Below, in pieces: positions 30,373 to 36,210 of a stretch of 36,210 nucleotides of DNA. The stretch's first letter is position 1. Every line of letters begins with the position of its first letter. The stretch is from positions 1-36,210 of the forward strand of contig SLRT01000107.1 of assembly GCA_007130825.1 (NCBI GenBank), in the 5' to 3' direction. A program made the position numbers and the translations under genes. This DNA comes from Syntrophomonadaceae bacterium (GTDB lineage: Bacteria > Bacillota > Dethiobacteria > DTU022). The notes beneath the pieces were generated by a model that had not been told where the DNA came from, ran no database searches, and was given only the letters and a program-made list of their open reading frames with translations.

Positions 30373-31614
30373 TTAGTTTTTCTCTTTTTTCACCGACGGT
30401 TCCATGGCTACAGCCTGTCCGTTCAACAGGGAGGCGACGCCTATATCGTATTCGTTGTGTGTGCCGCCGCAGATCGGGCAGGTTTTATCCGGATCGATCT
30501 GTCTTTGCGGTTCTGAATAGGTATAAATGCCGCCTTCAAAATTACGCAAAACCACCTTTGCCGGCGACTGGCTGATCATGTACTGGGGCATAACCGGTAT
30601 TTTCCCGCCGCCGCCGGGGGCGTCGACAACGAATGTGGGCACACCGAGACCGCTGGTATGTCCGCGCAGGTTTTCGATCGCCTCGATACCGGCCCCGACA
30701 GAGGTCCGGAAGTGTTCGATCCCCCGGGAGAGATCGCACTGGTAAATATAGTAGGGACGAACTCTTAGTTTCAGCAGCCTGTGGCTCAGTTCTTTTAAAA
30801 GCTGCGGGCAATCATTAACACCGGCTAAAAGCACGGACTGGTTGCCCAGCACTATGCCGGCATCGGCAAGGCGGGCGCAGGCGGCAGCCGAGACTGCGTT
30901 GATTTCCCCGGGGTGGTTAAAGTGTGTATTTAGATAAATCGGGTGGTATTTAGCCAGCATGCGGCAAAGGTCGGCAGTGATGCGCTGGGGCATTACCACC
31001 GGGGTTCTTGTGCCGAAGCGGATTATTTCCACGTGGGCAATATCTTTTAGCTGTTTTAAGATATATTCGATTAAATCATCGGCGATCAGGAGGCCGTCGC
31101 CGCCGGAAATCAAAACATCGCGCACTTTCGGGGTCCGGCGCACGTAATCGATGGCTGCTTCAATCTGTTCGTTCGTCCGCACTTTGTCAGTCCCCCCGGC
31201 CATGCGGCGCCGGGTGCAGTGACGGCAGTACATGGAGCACTGGTCGGTTACCAGTAAAAGAACCCGGTCCGGGTAGCGGTGAGTCAGGCCCGGCACCGGG
31301 GAATCGACATCTTCGTGCAGGGGATCGGTCATATCCGAAACAGAGTAACGGACTTCCAGGCCGGTAGGCACCGCCTGTTTACGAATAGGACAGCTGCGAT
31401 CCTGCGCATCCATCAAAGAAGCATAGTACGGGGTGATCGCCATGCGGAATGTCTGCAGGCATTGCGCAACCCCCTTTTCTTCCTCTTCGTTCAGATCGAC
31501 AACCTGCTTTAACTGCTCCAGCGTGCTGATCCGGTTGCGCACCTGCCAGCGCCAGTCGTTCCATTCTTCCACGGTTACATCTTTCCATAAAGGTATTTCC
31601 CGGTAATTGCGCAT
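30373..31614 (-). CDS. kamA: L-lysine 2,3-aminomutase
   Basis: A 413-residue radical SAM, PLP-dependent enzyme turning L-lysine into L-beta-lysine. The cluster motif is C126-x3-C130-x2-C133 (CSMYCRHC), the PLP-binding Lys is K338 in APGGGGKIP, and the two lysine-selecting aspartates of the Clostridium subterminale enzyme (D293 and D330 there) have counterparts, D294 in YQCDLS and D331 in VVDAPG. This favours lysine over glutamate aminomutase. A C-terminal CPICGGTHNEYDIG segment supplies a zinc-type pair, as in the family. ATG 31614 follows AAGGAG by 8 bases; the 7-codon extension to 31635 lacks support. Upstream, 98 bases away, is a GNAT gene. Confidence 0.95.
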   Translation of the reverse strand: MRNYREIPLWKDVTVEEWNDWRWQVRNRISTLEQLKQVVDLNEEEEKGVAQCLQTFRMAITPYYASLMDAQDRSCPIRKQAVPTGLEVRYSVSDMTDPLHEDVDSPVPGLTHRYPDRVLLLVTDQCSMYCRHCTRRRMAGGTDKVRTNEQIEAAIDYVRRTPKVRDVLISGGDGLLIADDLIEYILKQLKDIAHVEIIRFGTRTPVVMPQRITADLCRMLAKYHPIYLNTHFNHPGEINAVSAAACARLADAGIVLGNQSVLLAGVNDCPQLLKELSHRLLKLRVRPYYIYQCDLSRGIEHFRTSVGAGIEAIENLRGHTSGLGVPTFVVDAPGGGGKIPVMPQYMISQSPAKVVLRNFEGGIYTYSEPQRQIDPDKTCPICGGTHNEYDIGVASLLNGQAVAMEPSVKKEKN

Positions 31615-31712
31615 TTCTTGTGCTCCTTTCCACATATCCAGCCCTTAGATTGTATCGTTAACGTTTTTATGCTTAATTACCCGGTCGATATCCGGGCAGT
31701 ACTATTCACTGT

Positions 31713-32156
31713 TCAGGTCAGATACAGCTCATAAACTACTGAACTGCTGGTAAATCCAAGCTTCTGATAGAGCCTGTGCGCTGCCTGGTTCTGGTTAAGA
31801 ACATTTAACTCTACGCGGGCGAGGTTTTCTTCCCCGGCCACTTCGATAATATGGGCCAAGAGGCGATAAGCAAAGCCCCGGCGCCGGTATGAGGGATCAA
31901 TGATCAAATCTTCAATGTGACCGTACCAGTTATCATACCAGGTAGAATAATGCCCCAGGTGCAGGCTGGCCGTGCCGCCTACCACCTTTTCTTCCAGGAT
32001 GACAAACACCTGCAGTTGCCGGGGGTGGCCGGCTGCAAAACGGAAAGCGCGCTGCAGCACCTCCGGCCGGGCTTCCAGGTTATAAAAGTTAAGCAGCATA
32101 GTCCAAAGCCGGCATACTGCATCTTCGTCGGCAAAGGTGGCCCGCCTTATTTCCAT
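31713..32156 (-). CDS. GNAT family N-acetyltransferase
   Basis: A 147-residue acetyltransferase with the acetyl-CoA-binding segment IDPSYRRRGFAYRLLAHI and the following LNVLNQNQAAHRLYQKLGF. ATG with AAAGGAGG upstream. It lies 98 bases before kamA on the same strand. In ablAB osmolyte loci, lysine aminomutase is paired with a GNAT that acetylates beta-lysine, but AblB proteins are longer (around 270 residues), so the functional link is only a possibility. The substrate is otherwise unknown. Confidence 0.88.
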   Translation of the reverse strand: MEIRRATFADEDAVCRLWTMLLNFYNLEARPEVLQRAFRFAAGHPRQLQVFVILEEKVVGGTASLHLGHYSTWYDNWYGHIEDLIIDPSYRRRGFAYRLLAHIIEVAGEENLARVELNVLNQNQAAHRLYQKLGFTSSSVVYELYLT

Positions 32157-32355
32157 CGAATCCTCCTTTACAGCACCGGCAATAATCGCTCCGGAGAAAG
32201 TTTTTTTCCTGCGCAGTTAAATTTTTACCTGTTATATTTATATCAAACCTCATCCACTTAAACCATATGTGAATTATATAAAAATTAAGCCATGCACTTA
32301 TACACAACGTATAATGAAAATAGCAAACATCGACCATGGTTACCCGGCTTTCCAT

Positions 32356-32383
32356 TGAAAAAAGCCGGCCCGCAGGCCGGCTT
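32356..32383 (-). terminator. Rho-independent terminator of nhaC
   Basis: AAGCCGGCC (32362-32370) and GGCCGGCTT (32375-32383) form a perfect 9-bp stem with a CGCA loop. On the minus strand the stem ends in a run of six T residues. It lies 75 bases past the nhaC stop. Confidence 0.85.
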
Positions 32384-32457
32384 AATACCTGGCAACAAAA
32401 CCAGATTTGTTTTTTTAATTACTGTAAGCGCTCTTATAACAAGCACTTTTGTTAAGT

Positions 32458-33996
32458 TTAACTATCCGTTTCGACTTTCTCGCCCCGGGCATGCAGCACG
32501 TAGAATACCACAAATACCAGGACCAGGACAACAATCAACGGCAAAATAGCCATATCCAGCAGTGCGGCCAGTATGTAACCGAACGCAGCCACAACGGCGG
32601 CAGTAATGGCGTAAGGCAGCTGTGTATTGACGTGGTCCATGTGGTTACAGCCCGCACCGGTGGAAGAAAGCACCGTGGTGTCTGAAATCGGCGAGGAATG
32701 GTCCCCGAAGATCGCTCCGCCGAGAACGGCGGCGATACACATAGCCGGATCGATTCCAACCGCCACGGCTACCGGGACACCAATGGGCATCATGATCGCA
32801 AAAGTGCCCCAGGATGTGCCGGTGGAGAAAGCCATAAAGGCCGAGGCGACAAAAATGGCAAAGGGGATGATCCAGTAGGGAAGGGCCGCGCTGACTATTT
32901 CAGCCACGTAAGCACCGGTTCCGACCATGCCGGCGACATCCCCGATGGACCAGGCCAGGACCAGTATGGCCAGGGCCGGAACCATGGCTTTGATCCCGGT
33001 AATGAAGTTCTCCATGCAGTCTTTCAGGGGGAGCACTTTCCGGGAAGTATACATGATGATGCCGATGATATTGGCCACCAGGGTCCCGTAAACAAGAGCG
33101 GTGGCGGCATCGGCATCGCCTACTGCATCAACAAAGCCAATACCGGGTTCAAAGTAGCCCCCGGTGTAGACAATCCCGATAATGGTTCCTGCGATGAGGA
33201 TTACAATCGGCACAAGCAAATCCCAGAGGGTGCCTTTTTCCGAGATCTCCAGGTTGGTGATATCCTGGCCCGGTATTTCGTCCTTGGTGGCTTCATCATA
33301 CAGTTCACCTTTTTCGATGGCCCGCTTTTCAGCCCTGGCCATCGGACCAAATTCGAGGTTGCTCACGGACAGGTACAAGACCATGATGATAGCCGCCAGG
33401 GCATAGAAGTTAAAAGGTATTGTCTGCAGGAATAAACCGAAAGGTTCTATCTCTATTTCCAGGCGCTCAAATTCGGCGATATAAAGAGACATGACATAAG
33501 CAATCCAGGTGGAAATCGGGATGACGATACAGATCGGAGCCGCCGTGGAGTCGATGATGTAAGCCAGTTTTTCACGTGATACCTGGAACCGATCGGTGAT
33601 GTTGCGCATTACCGAACCGACGGTAAGGGTGTTGAAATAATCATCAAAGAAAATTAGAAGACCAAGAATCCAGGTTCCAACCAGGCTGGACTTGCGGGTG
33701 GTTAAAGCTTTTGAAGCCCATACCCCGAAAGCCTGGGAACCGCCAGAGCTGTACATGATTCCAAGCAGACCGCCCAGGAGGACGGTAAAAAGCATCACCC
33801 GGGCATTCCAATCATCGGCAATGTTGCCTACCATCGTTTCGGTGACCTCGACAAGGGTTCCGCCTACACTGGCGGTATAGATCAGTATTCCGACAACAAT
33901 ACCGACAAACAAAGAAAAATAGACCCTTTTTGTCCAGATGGCCAGAACGATAGCCAACACCGGGGGAACAATGGAAACTATTCCCATGTGTTCCAT
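32458..33996 (-). CDS. nhaC: NhaC family Na+/H+ antiporter
   Basis: A 512-residue membrane protein with about eleven to twelve hydrophobic segments. Landmarks of the NhaC family are LLGGLLGIMYSSGGSQAFG, IFFDDYFNTLTVGSVMR, DSTAAPICIVIPISTWIAY, FSTGTSWGTFAIMMP and GGAIFGDHSSPISDTTVLSS near the end. A charged cytoplasmic loop (about residues 210-245, AEKRAIEKGELYDEATKDE) separates the halves. NhaC proteins exchange Na+ for H+, and some exchange organic substrates. ATG 33996 follows AGGAGG by 8 bases; TTG 33999 is less likely. It has its own consensus promoter, a leader with a second ribosome site, and a terminator. Confidence 0.92.
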   Translation of the reverse strand: MEHMGIVSIVPPVLAIVLAIWTKRVYFSLFVGIVVGILIYTASVGGTLVEVTETMVGNIADDWNARVMLFTVLLGGLLGIMYSSGGSQAFGVWASKALTTRKSSLVGTWILGLLIFFDDYFNTLTVGSVMRNITDRFQVSREKLAYIIDSTAAPICIVIPISTWIAYVMSLYIAEFERLEIEIEPFGLFLQTIPFNFYALAAIIMVLYLSVSNLEFGPMARAEKRAIEKGELYDEATKDEIPGQDITNLEISEKGTLWDLLVPIVILIAGTIIGIVYTGGYFEPGIGFVDAVGDADAATALVYGTLVANIIGIIMYTSRKVLPLKDCMENFITGIKAMVPALAILVLAWSIGDVAGMVGTGAYVAEIVSAALPYWIIPFAIFVASAFMAFSTGTSWGTFAIMMPIGVPVAVAVGIDPAMCIAAVLGGAIFGDHSSPISDTTVLSSTGAGCNHMDHVNTQLPYAITAAVVAAFGYILAALLDMAILPLIVVLVLVFVVFYVLHARGEKVETDS

Positions 33997-34009
33997 CAAT
34001 CATACCTCC

Positions 34010-34121
34010 TTAAGAAAATTTTTTTTGTTGCTGGTTTCTATTACTGCTGAACCGCCTGCACACCTCCTTTCCCGTAGTTTAACTATTCTTAATTATATCT
34101 CTGTTATAAAGATCCTGTCAA
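34010..34121 (-). promoter_or_regulatory. nhaC promoter and leader with extra ribosome-binding site
   Basis: On the minus strand TTGACA (34121-34116), an 18-base spacer and TATAAT (34097-34092): perfect hexamers. In the leader, AAAGGAGGTG (34070-34061) is an ideal Shine-Dalgarno with no gene in place. A GTG at 34063 would open a 17-residue peptide that ends at 34010, overlapping the ribosome site of nhaC itself; a GTG at 34061 would open a 6-residue one. Confidence 0.7.
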
Positions 34122-34180
34122 CACGCACGCGCATCACTCACCAGAAATTCTTTTTTCTACCAAGTTAGCCCATAAAGCGA

Positions 34181-34186
34181 TATAAT
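34181..34186 (+). promoter_or_regulatory. -10 element placed for a leaderless transcript
   Basis: TATAAT at 34181-34186 ends only six bases before the ATG at 34193, so transcription should begin at or next to that A. No good -35 and no ribosome site is visible (AGGG at 34187 is too close). Confidence 0.5.
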
Positions 34187-34192
34187 AGGGCT

Positions 34193-35092
34193 ATGAATTC
34201 ATTAATTGCCGGGGTCACAGAAATAGCCGGTGAGTTCAATTGGATCGATGCCGCCATCGCCGTCTTTCTAATTGTGTCCCTGATCCAGGGGATCAGGACC
34301 GGATTAATCAGAAGCATCTTTACTGTCGTCGGTATCGCCGCCGGGCTTACTGCAGCCATACTCTGCTACGCCCGGATCAGCAGCCTGCTTCTTAACTATT
34401 TAAGCCTGCCCGGGTTTATTGCTGATACAGTGAGTTTTATTTTTCTTTTTTCGGTAACCGCCGTGCTTATTCATTGTGTCGGCTCACTTTTTGCCCTGAT
34501 AACCCGGTTCAGCTTGATCAGGGCGGTCGATAGAATCGGCGGGGGCGGAACAGGCCTGGTTATCGGCCTGTTCATAACCGGCGTGCTGCTGATCCTGCTC
34601 ACCGCATTTCCTGTTTTCTCCGGCTTCCAACACCACGTTGATCAATCAACCCTTGCTCCGCCGATTATCGAAAACACCGCTAATTTTTACGAGGAGCTGA
34701 CCGAACTTCTTCCGGTGGATATACCCCGCCTGACGGCTTATCCTGAGGATCTGGTCAATTATTTCCACAACATGGAAAGCGCCGAAATCGATCCGAGCCA
34801 CCCGGAAATAGATTTCGCCAAACTTGACGGGACAGCCTGTTTCGTCTGCGACGGACCGGTGGAATTTCTCGGTTTCCCGGATAACAAGCTGGACTCTTTC
34901 TCCCCTAAATTCATCTGCAGCGATTGCGGCCGGACCAGTGACGGCTGCCAGACTTACGAAGGTTATCATCAGATGTATGGCAACTGCCCGGTCGAGATGG
35001 GCAACCGGGGCTACCGTTTTGACTGCGGTATCTGGACTAACCACAGCTACCACCGCCCCTCCGGCCCCTGCCCGGTATGCGGAAAAGAGTAA
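34193..35092 (+). CDS. CvpA-like membrane protein with Cys-rich C-terminal domain
   Basis: A 299-residue protein. Residues 15 to about 145 have four hydrophobic segments in the CvpA/colicin V production arrangement (NWIDAAIAVFLIVSLIQGIR, TGLIRSIFTVVGIAAG, LSLPGFIADTVSFIFLF, VDRIGGGGTGLVIGLFITG). From about residue 210 a hydrophilic part carries eight Cys, in CFVCDGP, FICSDCGRTSDGC, NCPVEM, FDCG and CPVCGKE, with several His, as in zinc-ribbon domains. No Shine-Dalgarno precedes the ATG, and no other start lies before the first membrane segment. CvpA proteins lack a clear general function. The Cys-rich tail is unusual for the family. Confidence 0.75.
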   Translation: MNSLIAGVTEIAGEFNWIDAAIAVFLIVSLIQGIRTGLIRSIFTVVGIAAGLTAAILCYARISSLLLNYLSLPGFIADTVSFIFLFSVTAVLIHCVGSLFALITRFSLIRAVDRIGGGGTGLVIGLFITGVLLILLTAFPVFSGFQHHVDQSTLAPPIIENTANFYEELTELLPVDIPRLTAYPEDLVNYFHNMESAEIDPSHPEIDFAKLDGTACFVCDGPVEFLGFPDNKLDSFSPKFICSDCGRTSDGCQTYEGYHQMYGNCPVEMGNRGYRFDCGIWTNHSYHRPSGPCPVCGKE

Positions 35093-35322
35093 CCGGCAGT
35101 GCACCGGGCAGGCGGTTTTACATGCTGCTGTACCTGTCACAGGGTAAAAGCAGATCTTGTCCGCGGTTGGCCGGAAGATGACTATGAAAGCAGAAAACAT
35201 TCTTGAAAACAAGGCGAAAATCAGGCCGCACAATTTCATCCTTCTGCTTATTAACTGCAGGTTGCAGCGATGGCTGCTTTGTTTAAACCCAAACTGCGTG
35301 AGTCCAAATTACCGGGCACGGG

Positions 35323-35997
35323 TTATCTTTCGGGTTCTACCGGGGTGATCATTTCCGGGGTGTCATAAGCCGGGTTGTTGACCAGGCTCGATACCGGGTA
35401 AGCGGTAAATCCTCCGGACGGGTACGGCTGGAGCAGTCCGGTGAGGGCGTTTTTTTCTGTGGCCGGTTCGAGCCACTTTTCATAGGCCTGGCGGGGGATG
35501 ATTACCGGCATACGGTGATGGAGCGGGGCTGCCAGCTGATTGGCTGCGGTGGTCAGGATGGTGCAGGTTTCAAGGGGCATGTCCGCTTTTTCCCAGCGCT
35601 CCCATAAACCGGCCAGGGAAAAAGGCCGGCCGTCTTCACGGCAGATATAGTAAGGCTGTTTTGCCCCTGCTTCTTTCTTCCATTCGAAGAATCCGGAGGC
35701 CGGGATAAGCAGTCTTCTTTTTTTAAAGGCCTCGCGGAAAGAAGGTTTTTGGGACGCAGTTTCGGCCCGGGCATTGATCATCCGGCTGCCGATGGCCGGG
35801 TCATCAGACCAGAAGGGGACCAGGCCCCATTTGAGGGTAATCGCTTCCTTGCTGCCGCCGGCAGGTGAAAGGCGAACGGCGAGGATTTCCTGTGAGGGGG
35901 CTATGTTATAGCGGGGCAGGAGATCACATCTTATTTCAAGGTCATAGAGCATCTCCAACACTTTTTTATCGGTAGCCAGGGCAAACCTTCCACACAT
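35323..35997 (-). CDS. SRAP-family abasic-site-processing protein (YedK/HMCES-like)
   Basis: A 224-residue protein. It begins MCGRFALATD with the invariant Cys2 that becomes N-terminal and crosslinks to abasic sites in single-stranded DNA. Other conserved parts are YNIAPSQEI (Asn), KWGLVPFWSDD, INARAETA, CxIPASGFFEW-type IPASGFFEWKK (catalytic Glu) and HHRMPVII (His). The length is normal. It protects abasic sites during replication. Start ATG with GGGAG upstream. Single gene; the flanking 35093-35322 holds nothing I can support. Confidence 0.95.
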   Translation of the reverse strand: MCGRFALATDKKVLEMLYDLEIRCDLLPRYNIAPSQEILAVRLSPAGGSKEAITLKWGLVPFWSDDPAIGSRMINARAETASQKPSFREAFKKRRLLIPASGFFEWKKEAGAKQPYYICREDGRPFSLAGLWERWEKADMPLETCTILTTAANQLAAPLHHRMPVIIPRQAYEKWLEPATEKNALTGLLQPYPSGGFTAYPVSSLVNNPAYDTPEMITPVEPER

Positions 35998-36210
35998 ATT
36001 AATCTCCCGTTCCGCTCAAGTAGTTTGCGCCGCGATCCACTATCTCCGGAAAATAATTCAACAGGCGCGACAAGAAATTCTTAACATGAGCAAAGCTTAA
36101 GATTAACGGCCATGTTCAGCCGGACAGGCTCGAGGGTTATTCATAACAGCAAGATTAAAGCCGGAAACCTTTTTTTTAAGAAATTTTTTTCGTTATATTC
36201 CCGATTATTA

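Noticed and set aside
29814-30575. 253-residue plus-strand frame
   Set aside because: It spans parts of two well-identified minus-strand genes and the gap between them; composition is that of a shadow frame.
32299-32307. Single DnaA-type 9-mer TTATACACA
   Set aside because: One isolated match to a degenerate 9-mer is expected by chance in a window this size.
32698-33435. 245-residue plus-strand frame
   Set aside because: Antisense to nhaC; Gly/Asp/His-rich composition typical of a mirrored membrane-protein gene.
34646-35239. 197-residue minus-strand frame
   Set aside because: Antisense to the CvpA-like gene; no ribosome site and no recognisable motif.
35157-35348. 63-residue plus-strand frame after the CvpA-like gene
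   Set aside because: No ribosome site, no homology signal, and it runs into the end of the SRAP gene on the other strand.

Overview
The window looks like a chromosomal segment from a moderately GC-rich, low-to-mid-GC-lineage Bacillota, probably a clostridial-type anaerobe. The supporting signs are the DUF1659/DUF2922/YvrJ/amidase locus, a lysine 2,3-aminomutase, an anaerobic-type radical SAM activase, AzlCD, Gram-positive style strong Shine-Dalgarno sites (AGGAGG, often with TTG or GTG starts) and sigma-A-like promoters. I cannot name a genus from sequence alone. There are no rRNA, tRNA or CRISPR loci and no intact insertion sequence.

Bases 1-2100 are a worn accessory stretch. They hold a broken nucleotidyltransferase fragment, a coiled-coil gene with three 63-bp tandem repeats, a HigA antitoxin whose HigB toxin survives only as a C-terminal scrap, and a ComK-like gene that lacks a normal start codon and is flanked by 13-bp inverted repeats. 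Bases 2360-4045 (plus strand) carry a compact cell-wall locus: DUF1659, DUF2922, YvrJ and an N-acetylmuramoyl-L-alanine amidase with a SPOR tail.

From about 4.1 to 34.0 kb nearly everything is on the minus strand. In transcription order within blocks: (a) a PHP-type tyrosine phosphatase and murC; (b) the t6A tRNA-modification operon tsaE - MORN-repeat gene - tsaB (CTG start) - rimI - tsaD, followed by a 534-bp spacer with a DnaA-box cluster; (c) an ABC-F ATPase; (d) a mannose/mannan block: GH130 phosphorylase, a GT4 glycosyltransferase, a GT4-plus-helical-barrel fusion protein, a three-domain protein fusing GDP-mannose pyrophosphorylase, phosphomannose isomerase and phosphohexomutase, and an FAD oxidoreductase. 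The fusion protein could by itself turn fructose-6-phosphate into GDP-mannose, the neighbouring transferases could polymerise mannose, and GH130 could recycle the product by phosphorolysis. This is the most interesting system here.

The last third is mixed: an MBL-fold hydrolase, an M55 D-aminopeptidase with a palindromic operator candidate, a VapBC-like pair with a decayed Rpn-type nuclease tail downstream, a MATE exporter, AzlCD, a small beta-barrel protein, thioredoxin, a radical SAM activase, lysine 2,3-aminomutase with a GNAT acetyltransferase upstream (possible N-acetyl-beta-lysine osmolyte route), an NhaC antiporter with a clean promoter and terminator, a CvpA-like membrane protein with a Cys-rich tail that is probably leaderless, and an SRAP/YedK abasic-site protein.
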